Notes: generated by a model from the letters alone, not told the origin. Shown: positions 21,759-31,751, counted from the first letter of the stretch. The stretch is 64,000 bases of DNA from Schizochytrium sp. CCTCC M209059 (GCA_000818945.1 KN805403.1:5194-69193), one strand, 5' to 3'. Numbers and translations: made by a program.

Positions 21759-22790
21759 ATGCCGCAGCTGGCGCTGCGGCCCGTGGACAGGACGGATGTG
21801 GCGCCGCTCGGACTCAGGGCGCGGCGGCGAGCGAGGTCCTCCGCGACGGCCACCTTTTGGTGAGCTTGGCGTGCACGGCGGCGGCGATCGCAGGCGTGGT
21901 GGCGTGGATGAGGCAGCCCGTGGACCCCAGCGTGCTACAGCTGGCCGTGGGCATCGTCATCCTCGCCACCATGTATAGACCGGACTCGGCGCAGGCGGGC
22001 GCTGCGCCAAATGCAGGCGGCGCTCTCTTACTTTGTCGCGGCTGAGCGCGAAATCTTCCGCGAAGTGCGCACCAACCGCAACGCACTTGCCCAAGAGTTC
22101 AACATCTTGCAGCAGCAAATCGACGACCACGGCGGCTGGTGGCGCTCCTGGACGAGCTTTCTTCGTTACGAAAGAAGTATCCGCGATACATCCACCTTGG
22201 AGCATCTCGCGCTACGGACGAGCAACGCGGTAGGAAGCGCGCTTTCGGGTCCGCTCGCGGAATCTCTCGTGCAGACGCGTGGATTTGGTCCCATTGTCTT
22301 TGTTTGCCTCGCTTCCCCTGTTGCGGGTCAGACGCAACGCCAGCTTGCTCTAGCCTTGCTTGCCTCGCCGCAAAAGCCGCCCATGCACCTCCGCGTCTTT
22401 GGCATTTACTTTTTTGGTACTCTCGTTACGCGCTTTAGTGCTGCGCATGCTGTCGTCTCCCTCTTTCCGGACACGATCGAGTCACCGCGCATCGTTGATA
22501 TGCGAGCTGGTCTACTTCGCCTGCAAGCACTCGTAAAAGTCAAAAAACATGAACTTGAACGCATCACGCATGGACACCTTCGCCTCGAGCATCCTTTGCG
22601 CAAAACAAAGGCCGAAAAAAAAGCTCCGAAGAATGCAAAAACAGCCACATCGATCCCCAAACCTGACGCGGCCACTCCGAACAGTCTTTCCCAAACTAAG
22701 GCAGACGAAAAAAGGAATCAGAAGAAAGCCCACATCGACATGCAAGGTCCAGCGAAAGTCCCAATAGCGGGCGTAGCAAGTGCTGCTTAG
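21759..22790 (+). CDS. Unknown coiled-coil/membrane-associated protein with disputed 5' structure
   Basis: From 22011 to 22790 there is a clean frame (259 residues) with coiled-coil character (about 10-45), two moderately hydrophobic stretches and a Lys-rich tail; no domain recognised. The 5' end is unclear. An ATG at 21759 opens the same frame but meets a stop at 21861. A canonical donor (GTGAGC, 21860) and an in-phase acceptor (CAG ending 21994) would splice this into the main frame. Alternatively, a different frame across 21840-21980 has strong third-position GC bias and encodes a perfect two-helix hairpin (about LACTAAAIAGVVAW and VLQLAVGIVILATMY), which would need two compensating indels. 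I cannot choose between an intron and sequencing errors. Confidence 0.5.
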
Positions 22791-23012
22791 AGAGCTTAAA
22801 TCTCACCTTTTCATAATCCCCTCCTCGACTAAAGAGGTACTGAACATGGGCCGACGGCCCTTTTGATGAACTCGACTCTCATTTGTAGCCAACATGACAT
22901 AATAATCAATGATAACAGGGTAAACACCTCCTTTCTTGGGCAGTGCGGACGATGACAGCGATTGAGAGCCCAAAGGCCTATCCTCCAGCACAAGCGGCCT
23001 CGCGTGAAACTG
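22791..23012. other. Intergenic, no feature seen
   Basis: AT-rich convergent spacer. A short inverted stretch (GGGCCGACGGCCC at about 22848) could form a small hairpin in a 3' UTR. No gene. Confidence 0.4.
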
Positions 23013-23546
23013 TCAGTAAACAATGGTTTGAGGTCGTGACCTTTTTTTAAAAAAATAAAAGAGAAGATGAAGCTTGTTGGCAAAGTTGGTGTCCATGCCT
23101 TCTTGGTCCGATCCTAATATGACCCAAGCTGTCACTGCTGTAGCTGCTTTGTCCTTCGGTGCAAGCTCTGCTGCCTTTGCCATTCTAACAGCTTGCTCAT
23201 GAGCCTTCTGGCCCCATCTTGTTTTCTAAGTATTTGAGGCCAATTCCAAAAGCTTCTCGACTTGCTCGCTCAATAAGGGTCGACAAAATCGCTGCCAAAC
23301 GTTGAACTGTAATCGGGACGTCGCATTCAACCTGGTGGTTTCGCTGGAAGATCGTCGAGTGCATCTTCTGTCTGGTACATCGCTTCTTTCATCTCGCAGG
23401 CTGATCATCTCTTGTGAGCCATTGCTTGATATTGACAATGACAATGCGTTGCCTAAACCAATCGTTTCAAAGGCTTCTTCGATGGTACCTTCATCTTTGC
23501 GGGCGTCATCACGCGACTCAACTTCCGTCGAGTTCGGGGCTTGCAT
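23013..23546 (-). pseudogene. Degraded gene remnant with in-frame stop, next to AAAAG array
   Basis: On the minus strand one frame runs from an ATG at 23546 through 107 codons to a TAG at 23226-23228 and continues in the same frame without another stop to 23013. Both halves look coding: the first is polar with Ser/Asp/Glu, and the second, up to about 23067, is a helical segment (for example HEQAVRMAKAAELAPKDKAA). The frame is also open upstream, through the AAAAG array, because the array encodes no stops. I infer the 3' part of a gene that lost its 5' end at the repeat and then gained a stop. A short real gene ending at 23226 is the alternative. No family recognised. Confidence 0.35.
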
Positions 23547-23563
23547 GAGCAAGTCGTCACGTT

Positions 23564-24110
23564 GAAAAGAAAAGAAAAGAAAAGAAAAGAAAAGAAAAGA
23601 AAAGAAAAGAAAAGAAAAGAAAAGAAAAGAAAAGAAAAGAAAAGAAAAGAAAAGAAAAGAAAAGAAAAGAAAAGAAAAGAAAAGAAAAGAAAAGAAAAGA
23701 AAAGAAAAGAAAAGAAAAGAAAAGAAAAGAAAAGAAAAGAAAAGAAAAGAAAAGAAAAGAAAAGAAAAGAAAAGAAAAGAAAAGAAAAGAAAAGAAAAGA
23801 AAAGAAAAGAAAAGAAAAGAAAAGAAAAGAAAAGAAAAGAAAAGAAAAGAAAAGAAAAGAAAAGAAAAGAAAAGAAAAGAAAAGAAAAGAAAAGAAAAGA
23901 AAAGAAAAGAAAAGAAAAGAAAAGAAAAGAAAAGAAAAGAAAAGAAAAGAAAAGAAAAGAAAAGAAAAGAAAAGAAAAGAAAAGAAAAGAAAAGAAAAGA
24001 AAAGAAAAGAAAAGAAAAGAAAAGAAAAGAAAAGAAAAGAAAAGAAAAGAAAAGAAAAGAAAAGAAAAGAAAAGAAAAGAAAAGAAAAGAAAAGAAAAGA
24101 AAAGAAAAGA
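23564..24110. repeat. Perfect pentanucleotide microsatellite (AAAAG)n, ~109 copies
   Basis: About 547 bp of uninterrupted AAAAG units, followed by CACACACA and an A-run. It is a pure purine/pyrimidine strand asymmetry tract of the kind that can form triplex (H-DNA). Because AAAAG contains no stop in any frame on either strand, it creates artificial long ORFs of FSFLF and KRKEK repeats. It lies immediately 3' of the receptor gene ending at 24152. Confidence 0.98.
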
Positions 24111-24151
24111 CACACACAAAAAACAATTAAGGAAAACGACAGAAGAGATAA

Positions 24152-27100
24152 TCAAAAGCTCTGAAACGGATCATCATCAGAGGATTTAAAGGGATCCTTC
24201 GAGGAGCGATTGAAGCTGAGACTGGCTTCGCCCGATGCAGAAGCAAAGGGAAAGGCGTCAGAAGACATGTTGCCCGGATCACTCATCTCGTCGTCACTGA
24301 CTTCAGATTTTCCATCGTTCGCATTCTCCCAGCCCTTCGAATAGCGAATGATGATTTTGGGAACGAAAATGAGCATGACCGTACCCGCCGAGGTGACAAA
24401 GATGATAAAGACTTGCAGGATAAAGTTTGTTGTCGGGTCGGATGATGTAGAGAGAAAAACCGGAATTGAGATTGCCAAGACCTCGAATGCAGCTATGACT
24501 GCGATCGTAATGTAGCGACCTTCGTTGAACTCTGAGGGGATGTTGCGACTACGGAAACTGAGGTAAAGACCATACACAAGCGAAAAGCCCAGAGCTGCAA
24601 TAATGGGCGCCGCCAGCTCGATAGATCGGTCAGAACGGCACGCGCCGTAGGACTCGAGCACATTACCCTCATCGTCAGTTTCAACGATGACTCGCGTGTA
24701 CCGTAGTGGCTCGGTGGCCCACCAAAACGCGAAAAGAGCCACCAGGAGCGCAAAGAGACAAAGCTGGTAGATGCGCAGCTTGTTGTTGGTAATATACTGA
24801 AGGCGCAAACGCTCGTCGTTGAAAACCCGAATCTGCCGCCATGTCTTGAGCCATAGCGAAGAGTAAACAACGGCAAAACCTGCACTGTAGAGCGCCGGGG
24901 CGAGCATGCAAGAGAGGTCGAGACGTGCATCAAAGGCTCCGGCGGGGATCGCCGCACCCTTTGCGTCAATGTCGACCCCTACAAGCTGCGAGGGCCCGAC
25001 GATACCGTCATCCTGAAATGCAAGCGGAATGGTGGCCGAGAGCGACAGCATTCCGCCGAGCAGAATCTGCAAGAGGAATGGAGGAGATGCCACAAGTAAA
25101 AGACGGCGACGCTTGTTTCGCTGCACCCAAATTACCATGGCAATGCAAAAGAGAAGCGCCAGGCTCGTCAGCGTGTACGCAAAGACAATGAATGCCAGAG
25201 GGACGAGCTGGGTGCTCTCGTTGGGAGTGAGGATGGAGGCCCTGTCGCAGGTGATCGACGCGAGCACCTTGTAATTTGTCTCGGAGACAAGGTCGTTGAG
25301 TCCGTAGAGCGCCAATGCCCCCTCGGCGGCGAGCGGAGACCCCTCGAGAACAACTTCGGTGCCATCGATAATCTCTGCTGCAAGAAAACCAATGAATCGC
25401 GTATTGTCGATACCAAAGTCCTTGCCAGTACGATTGCAGCCGCCATTTGCACCGGAAGTGTATAGCTTGCGCGCAATAAGGTCAATAGTATCAACAACCG
25501 GGTAGCACTCGACACTGGATTGGTATGTAAACGAAGGTTTTGTCGCGTCATAGGCATTCTCGGCCTCGAAGCAGGCTTGCATGGCCTCGGTGGTAGGACC
25601 GACATACGTGGGCGACGAAGAAGACGGGTCGACACTGAGCTTCACCCATTCTGTAAGGTCTGGAATGCCTCCAAGTATGGGCATGATGCCCAAGCTGAAT
25701 GGAGTCGCGGCAATGGCACTCTTTTGCGCATCAATCGTGTCCACGCAGGTAACCCAGGAAAGATCGCAGTCCCAGCTTAAAGAGGCTGAGAACCGTAACG
25801 TGCGAAAACGCTGCAGAAATTCATCGGTAACGTTCGAGTTCACCACGACAATGTGCATGTCTTCATTTGGAAGATCACCAGCGACAGCAAGGTTCGCCAA
25901 AGTCATGGCCGTTTCTTGCCAATTGCGTCCCACTTGGTAGACAAAGAGATCCTCAAGGATAGCATTTGGAATGTTGACTCCATTTTGCCCCGCTTCGTTC
26001 GTCCCGCTGCTCGTAATCTGACAGGCGGCCGTTGCTTGTTCCGAAGCTGTCGCGCCGCAGAGATTCATGAGAACGCCAACGCCGACGCCAGCATAAGGAA
26101 GACGAATCATCTCGTTGTCGGAGGGATATGCTGCTTGAATTGCTGCATCAACCGCAGAACCGAGCATGACGGCAATCCCTTCGGTGGTTGCCAGCGCGTA
26201 CGCGGTTTCACTTGTGGTTTCGATAAAATCTTCAAAGGCAACATCTGTTCGCTCCGCCTTGTAGACGAGCTGGTACTGTGCAAGGATATTCTTGAGAGAC
26301 GCGGTACCAAAATACGAGGCCTTGGTCCCCGACAGGTCGACAGCCTCGTACACCAATTCGTTGTCATAGGTCATATCGGCGCGAAGACGCGCCAGAACGG
26401 TTTCGCGGACCTTGTCCGGAAGAGGCGCAAAGGCGAGGCTTGTGGCGATGGCTCGCGGCACATCGTTTTCATAAAACCATTCGAAAAAGTTCTGCATGGC
26501 CAAGACATTCTCACGCTCGGCACCTTCACGCGTTTCATCCTTGAGAATCACAAAATACGTGTATCCGACAATGGGCCAGGCCTGCGAGTTTTGAGCATCA
26601 TTTACCTCCACAATAAGACGCTCTTCTTCCAGGTCACTTTTAAAATTGAGGCCTTTTTCAACTAAAGCGTTTGACACGGTCTCGGTACTTGCCACGACCG
26701 GTGCAACGCCGTTCGCCATGCCTAGGGATGCGAAGGAGATGCCGAGCGAGAGAGCTTCTCCAAGAACCGAATAGCTGATTGAGCTCTCTTGCGTAGCAAC
26801 GTAGCCGGCAACACCCTCGTTGCCTTGGCGCGTGACTGCTTGCGTGGCATTAATTCCGCTGTACGTGAAGAGACCTTCGCTTGTGCCGGTGACATCATCC
26901 AAGATTGCGCTGTAGTGCTTCAAAGTATTTTTGAAAATGCTTGTGGTGCCCGAGTCGTCCTCGCGTACAACAATCTGGATGTCGCCAGCATTCTGAAGGG
27001 CGGTCATGACTTCGGCGGCAAGCGCAGGATCTTCGCTCTCGATTCTCCCAGCGTTTGTGGCATTAATTATGGGATCATCCCACGAGGTGATTTGAAGCGT

Positions 27101-27589
27101 GAAAATTGCAGCAAGAATATCGAGATCGAGAACGAGCGTATAGTCCAGGGCATCAAGGTCCGGTAGGTTGTAGATGGGCACGACTGCGCCGGCTACAGAA
27201 GGGTACATTTGAACAGAGGGCTGGGACACGTATTGGCTGTCAGACACCGGGGAGTCGGAGCCAGCAAAGTCGATGATGATTGGCCGCTCCTCATACTCGG
27301 AGCAATCTTGAACGATGCGGCACTTGCCGTTGCCCGAGCCCATGCCATCGTATGACACATCAACGGTGGGTTCCACAAAACGATACGCAAAGATGGCCTG
27401 CGCATACAGTCGTTCGGGAAAGGTGGCGCCTGCGCCGCGCACGATGATACGGCCATCATCTGTTGTGCTCACCCCTTCCTCTTGCGTGTAGGCTTCGATC
27501 TCCGCGTCTGTGAACGCAGCCTCGACTCGTACGAGCAACACGGCTGCGAGCGCGAACGCTACGACCCAAAGATTCGTCCTCCCCATCAT
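24152..27589 (-). CDS. PstS-like phosphate-binding ectodomain fused to GABA-B-like class C GPCR
   Basis: 1,145 residues. Signal peptide at 1-25 (hydrophobic core ending VEAAF). Residues about 45-430 are a PstS-type periplasmic binding domain with the ligand-contact motifs intact: GAGATFP (about 49-55), GMGSGNG, DFAGSDSPV, YPSVAGAVVPIYNLP and REDDSGTT (about 207-215). Residues about 440-790 form a second, diverged binding-protein-like module with several Cys. Seven transmembrane helices follow (about 795-1083); TM3 begins with a Cys and is followed by LWLKTWRQIRVF, and TM7 ends in FVPK, both class C/GABA-B hallmarks. The cytosolic tail is about 60 residues, Ser/Asp/Phe-rich. Predicted plasma-membrane receptor that senses phosphate or a similar oxyanion; ligand is inference. 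The start has two consecutive ATGs. Divergent from the kinase-WD40 gene. Confidence 0.9.
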   Translation of the reverse strand: MMGRTNLWVVAFALAAVLLVRVEAAFTDAEIEAYTQEEGVSTTDDGRIIVRGAGATFPERLYAQAIFAYRFVEPTVDVSYDGMGSGNGKCRIVQDCSEYEERPIIIDFAGSDSPVSDSQYVSQPSVQMYPSVAGAVVPIYNLPDLDALDYTLVLDLDILAAIFTLQITSWDDPIINATNAGRIESEDPALAAEVMTALQNAGDIQIVVREDDSGTTSIFKNTLKHYSAILDDVTGTSEGLFTYSGINATQAVTRQGNEGVAGYVATQESSISYSVLGEALSLGISFASLGMANGVAPVVASTETVSNALVEKGLNFKSDLEEERLIVEVNDAQNSQAWPIVGYTYFVILKDETREGAERENVLAMQNFFEWFYENDVPRAIATSLAFAPLPDKVRETVLARLRADMTYDNELVYEAVDLSGTKASYFGTASLKNILAQYQLVYKAERTDVAFEDFIETTSETAYALATTEGIAVMLGSAVDAAIQAAYPSDNEMIRLPYAGVGVGVLMNLCGATASEQATAACQITSSGTNEAGQNGVNIPNAILEDLFVYQVGRNWQETAMTLANLAVAGDLPNEDMHIVVVNSNVTDEFLQRFRTLRFSASLSWDCDLSWVTCVDTIDAQKSAIAATPFSLGIMPILGGIPDLTEWVKLSVDPSSSSPTYVGPTTEAMQACFEAENAYDATKPSFTYQSSVECYPVVDTIDLIARKLYTSGANGGCNRTGKDFGIDNTRFIGFLAAEIIDGTEVVLEGSPLAAEGALALYGLNDLVSETNYKVLASITCDRASILTPNESTQLVPLAFIVFAYTLTSLALLFCIAMVIWVQRNKRRRLLLVASPPFLLQILLGGMLSLSATIPLAFQDDGIVGPSQLVGVDIDAKGAAIPAGAFDARLDLSCMLAPALYSAGFAVVYSSLWLKTWRQIRVFNDERLRLQYITNNKLRIYQLCLFALLVALFAFWWATEPLRYTRVIVETDDEGNVLESYGACRSDRSIELAAPIIAALGFSLVYGLYLSFRSRNIPSEFNEGRYITIAVIAAFEVLAISIPVFLSTSSDPTTNFILQVFIIFVTSAGTVMLIFVPKIIIRYSKGWENANDGKSEVSDDEMSDPGNMSSDAFPFASASGEASLSFNRSSKDPFKSSDDDPFQSF

Positions 27590-28934
27590 CCCTGCAGCGC
27601 CGCAGCTTTCTTGCTTTCTTCTTTCGCGGCGTTGATCTCTAAGCTCTGCTCGCGATACGTTTTTGCAAGCGGCAGCGGACTTTCAGAAAACATCCGAACC
27701 AGGAGGTCGCTGTACGTACTCCTATTCCGCGGCGGCCTCTCTTGTCTGCGCATATACTCTTGAATGCCCAAATACACACTCGTGCACGTCTCATGCTGGT
27801 GGTCTGATCCCGAAGACTTCACGTGCTGGTTTTGTTTTCCCGCTCGCAACTTGCAATAAGGGCCAACTCGTTGCCCCGATGGTGTAGCAAGGAGACCGCG
27901 CCTCTCGCATCTAGACTAGCTCCCTACGCGCCTCGCGCCGCGCTGGCTCGTAGATCGTGCAGCCGCAGGAGCAAGAGGGGAAATTGGAATTGAAATGTTG
28001 ATGGTCAAGGGCACGATGGCGCGGTGGAGAAAGGCCTTGAATACGACGCACGCGCGATTTCCTCAAATGGGCCGCCCCAGTGAGCGGAACCCTTTTAAAC
28101 GTGCCGCGTGCACCCATGAATGGCCGGCGAAGTTGCAAACTCTAAGGTACCGAATCTAGATGAGGGGACTTCGGGAGAGTTTGGAGCATCTTCTTCCCGC
28201 ACACTTTCGTGCACGCGCTGCGCTGCGGCTACGAGAAGAAGGAGAAATCATTGATCAATCGACACCGTGACGGTCCTTGTTGCTTGACACCTGCGAATCA
28301 TTCATTTCCTTGATGACTGGGCAGAGTGAGAATCTGCAGAGCAAGACTCGACTCAGAGCAGGCTCAGGCTGTGTTGGGAACCGCGCCCGCCTCCTGCGCG
28401 CCAGCGAATCTTGGCTGCTCGTTAGTCCCGAGCTCGACGACCTGGGTGAAGAGGGGCAAGAACATCGGCAAGAGCGGATTCCCTTTGGGCCGCAGTGGAG
28501 GGGGGCGCGATTGGAAGAAGCACATTCGCCGTGGTAGGCCAAGTCAGGGCGTGAGCAAGGCAGTCAGTCGGTCGGTGAGCCACGCAGTCAGTCAGTCGTC
28601 AACGGCCGGACGAGCGGTACGCACCGATCGTCGGTGCGCGAGTGGGCGCTCGCCTGAAAACTTGAGGCACCGACGAGCCCTGTGTCCCATTGCATCGCGC
28701 GTGGCACGCGAAGTTGGTCACGCTTTTGCTGGTGCCAAGGACCATCCGAGACAGACGCGGAGACAAGCTCGAGAGGTGCAGCGCAAGACTGCCCAGAACG
28801 ACAACCACGTCAATCACGGCGACCACGAAGGAAAAGAAGAAAAGCAAGATCTCTTGAGGCGAGGTCTGCGTGGAGCGTACGAAGCGCGGCATCAGGCACG
28901 CATCGCACGGTTGTATTCAACGTCAAAACGTACG
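27590..28934. other. Divergent intergenic region
   Basis: 1.35 kb between the receptor gene (minus) and the kinase-WD40 gene (plus). The frame of the kinase is open upstream to 28326 but that extension has no domain, is Arg/Ser-rich and lacks an ATG with conserved-looking context, so I treat it as 5' UTR. A short CAGT-type repeat occurs at about 28560-28600. No other gene seen. Confidence 0.5.
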
Positions 28935-31751
28935 ATGTCGTTGCAGCTCGTAGTCGATGGCGTGCTGGACATGATTAAGATCGTGCGGACGCGCATAGAA
29001 AATGTGATGGTGCTCAAGAGTCAGATGACTTCGCTCAACGAGATTCTGAGCATCTTGGAACAGGTCTTGTCCCAACACGTTGGCGTAGAGCTGAACGGCC
29101 TCAACGAACTGGAGTCGCTCGTGGGCGAGATCGGGTCCGCGCTCAACGTGTTGCACTCTGATAGCAACGACCGGCTTGTTGTCAAATTCATTGCATTTTG
29201 GAATAGCGAGGCTGCGAAACGCAAGCTGCAGAAACTCATGACGCACATCGTGTCGGTTTTTCTTGGGATTGCTGCTGCGATCGAGCCTTGGCAAATCGAG
29301 ACACTCGAGGACCTGGTGAGCGAGGAGCAAATGCTCCGAGATGATCGATCCGACCGCGCCCAGCTCAACGAGGAATTGCCGCTGCTTCTCGATGGGCTCG
29401 AAGAACAGATTGACGAAAGCCAATTTGAGTTTCTCAAGGAGGCCCTTGCCGAGGCCCGCGAGAGGAACGAGTTCTTCCTCAGTGACGAAAGCGTCAAGTT
29501 TGCAATGGCAAACATTGTTCATATTCTACAAACACAGGGCGACGAGGCCGAGATGGCGAACTTGAGTGGAGAAGAGCTCCTCGTCAACACGGATAACGAG
29601 CTGGGCCGTGGCGGTTTTGGTGTCGTTTTCCTTGGTCGCTATCATGACCAGCCCTGCGCCGTCAAAATGATCGACATTGGTGCGGATGTTGTGTCGGACG
29701 CTGCACGATCTAACATGCGCAATGAGATCAAAATATGGCGTGAGCTCAAGCATCCAAACATTGTCGAGTTCTACGGCGCTGCCATTGTGGATCACCGCAT
29801 GCTCATGGCTCTTGAGTTGTGCGACACGTCGCTCGGCGAGGTCATTCACAAGCAACACGTCAATTTTGCCAAGGACTTTGACGCGTACTGCGCAATTGCG
29901 CGCGGAATTTGTCGCGCAGTCGCGCATCTTCACTCCAATTTCATTATTCATCGCGACATTAAGCCCAGCAACGTCATGGTCAGCTCAAGTCTTCGCATGG
30001 TCAAGCTTACTGATTTTGGTATGTCTCTTGCAAAGGAGGAAATCTACGGCAAGGCGATCACTTCGACCATTCGCGGCACTCCAGTGTACATGGCTCCCGA
30101 AGTCTGCTTCCCGCCCGCGCACTGGACCTTCCGCGCTGACGTGTACGCATTGGCCATCTTGCTATGGGAAATGTTCAACGGCGTGCAGCCCTTTGAAGAA
30201 GAGTCGAACTCCTTGCACATTATGCAGCGTGTTGCCATGAACCATGAGCGCCCTCCGTTGAATGAGGACATGCCACACTGGTTGTGGGGCATCATGGAAA
30301 GCGCCTGGGACCCGATTCCGGAGCAGAGGCCATCTGCCAGTATGCTTCTCACCAAAATTGACAAGCACTCCAAGGACGGCAGCAGATCCAGCATGCGGGC
30401 CATTGGTAACCTCCTTTCCAAGCTGCGCCGCCGGCCTGGTGGGAGCATTCTCAACCGAACGTTTCCAACGAGGATGTCTGGGGCAGAGTCCGTTCGTACT
30501 CAGCGCGAGTTCAATCCGATTGGCAATGCCTCTGAAAGATCTCTCGCACGTGCGGGTCGCGGACAGAACCGTGCCGGCTCCTACGTACGCGCCGACTCCG
30601 TTGGACGAGAATCCTTCTTTAGCAATCGCAGCTCTGTAGCACAGAGTTTGGATCAAGCACCTGCCGACGAGGAAGACGACGAGGAAGACGTTCTCGTTGC
30701 AGACGTGGTGGAAGGAGGAAATTACTTGGGAGTTGTGCCATTTGCGGCAGAAGTGACAGAGTCCAGCGAGGAGGGCGTATCTGCCCGCGCTCGCGGCGAA
30801 TCATCTGGATCCATGGGATCCGCGAGCATGGCCATCAAGTATGGCGCGAGCGCTGACAATCGAGGCAACCTGATTGCTGTAGGTGGCATGTCCGGCCTCG
30901 AGCTCTGGGACGCGCGCAAGGAAAAGCGAATCAAGACGTTGTCAGGTCATACAGGGGCCGTCTTCGCAATCGCTTTTTCTTCAGACGGTGGTCTGCTCGT
31001 GTCTGGCTCGAGCGATAAGACGATCCGGGTTTGGGAAACAAGCAAATTCCGTCTCAAGACGACACTTCGCGGCCACAAAGACGCCGTCAATTGCGTTGCA
31101 ATATCTAAAAACTCCAACATTGTTGTCAGCGGCAGCGGAGACAAGACCATCAAGGTGTGGAACCTGCTTTCTTCTGAGGTCGTCTTTTCCTTTTCGGGTC
31201 ATACGGATGCAGTCTCTGAAGTACAGCTTACTCCGGACGAGTCCAAGTTGGTGTCATCTTCGCAGGACGGTACCATTCGTGTCTGGTCTGTTCACGACAC
31301 TGGTCTCCTTTCGACAGTGCCTACAGACAAGCCGATCAAAAGTCTCGCGCTTTCTTCTGATGGCTCGCAAGCAGTGGTCGCGCAAGAGGGCAAAGTGCTC
31401 AAGATCTTTTCCATGTCGACATTCGAATGCACTTCGGAGCTGCGGGCTCATTCCACTTCACTCAACTTTGTTGCATGGTCGCATGGCCCGGGAAATTATT
31501 TTGCTTCGGCTTCTCGCGGTGGCTCTATTCGCGTTTGGTCCGCCGATTCGCTCACGCAGGTTCGTCAGCTCTCGGGTCACACCTCGCGTTGCGATTTTGT
31601 CGACTTTAGCGCCAAGGGTGGCTATGTCATTTCCTGTTCGCGGGACCATACCACGCGTATCTGGAGTTTGTCCTCTGGCAAGAACATTAAGACCTTGCAG
31701 CACGAGACCGTGCCTCTCTGCGCCAGCTTCTCGCCTTTTTTTCTCAATTGA
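28935..31751 (+). CDS. Helical-bundle / protein kinase / WD40 protein (MLKL- or NLR-like architecture)
   Basis: 938 residues from the ATG at 28935. Residues 1-190 are predicted all-helical, in a pattern like the HeLo/MLKL-type N-terminal four-helix bundle (inference). A complete kinase domain spans about 217-480: glycine loop G224-RGGFG, K244 (AVKM), H339-R-D341, N346 and D360-FG, plus GTPVYMAPE in the activation segment; all catalytic residues are present, and it reads as a tyrosine-kinase-like Ser/Thr kinase. After a Ser/Arg linker with an acidic patch, residues about 636-938 form a seven-bladed WD40 propeller with GH...DKTIRVW repeats. Expected to be cytosolic, with the propeller as sensor or scaffold. 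Divergent from the PstS-GPCR gene. Confidence 0.85.
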   Translation: MSLQLVVDGVLDMIKIVRTRIENVMVLKSQMTSLNEILSILEQVLSQHVGVELNGLNELESLVGEIGSALNVLHSDSNDRLVVKFIAFWNSEAAKRKLQKLMTHIVSVFLGIAAAIEPWQIETLEDLVSEEQMLRDDRSDRAQLNEELPLLLDGLEEQIDESQFEFLKEALAEARERNEFFLSDESVKFAMANIVHILQTQGDEAEMANLSGEELLVNTDNELGRGGFGVVFLGRYHDQPCAVKMIDIGADVVSDAARSNMRNEIKIWRELKHPNIVEFYGAAIVDHRMLMALELCDTSLGEVIHKQHVNFAKDFDAYCAIARGICRAVAHLHSNFIIHRDIKPSNVMVSSSLRMVKLTDFGMSLAKEEIYGKAITSTIRGTPVYMAPEVCFPPAHWTFRADVYALAILLWEMFNGVQPFEEESNSLHIMQRVAMNHERPPLNEDMPHWLWGIMESAWDPIPEQRPSASMLLTKIDKHSKDGSRSSMRAIGNLLSKLRRRPGGSILNRTFPTRMSGAESVRTQREFNPIGNASERSLARAGRGQNRAGSYVRADSVGRESFFSNRSSVAQSLDQAPADEEDDEEDVLVADVVEGGNYLGVVPFAAEVTESSEEGVSARARGESSGSMGSASMAIKYGASADNRGNLIAVGGMSGLELWDARKEKRIKTLSGHTGAVFAIAFSSDGGLLVSGSSDKTIRVWETSKFRLKTTLRGHKDAVNCVAISKNSNIVVSGSGDKTIKVWNLLSSEVVFSFSGHTDAVSEVQLTPDESKLVSSSQDGTIRVWSVHDTGLLSTVPTDKPIKSLALSSDGSQAVVAQEGKVLKIFSMSTFECTSELRAHSTSLNFVAWSHGPGNYFASASRGGSIRVWSADSLTQVRQLSGHTSRCDFVDFSAKGGYVISCSRDHTTRIWSLSSGKNIKTLQHETVPLCASFSPFFLN

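Noticed and set aside
23226..24164. Long FSFLF and KRKEK repeat proteins on both strands
   Set aside because: Artefact of the AAAAG array, which has no stop codon in any frame.
28326..28934. N-terminal extension of the kinase-WD40 protein
   Set aside because: The extension begins without a convincing ATG and has Arg/Ser-rich low-quality sequence; the ATG at 28935 starts the clean helical domain.
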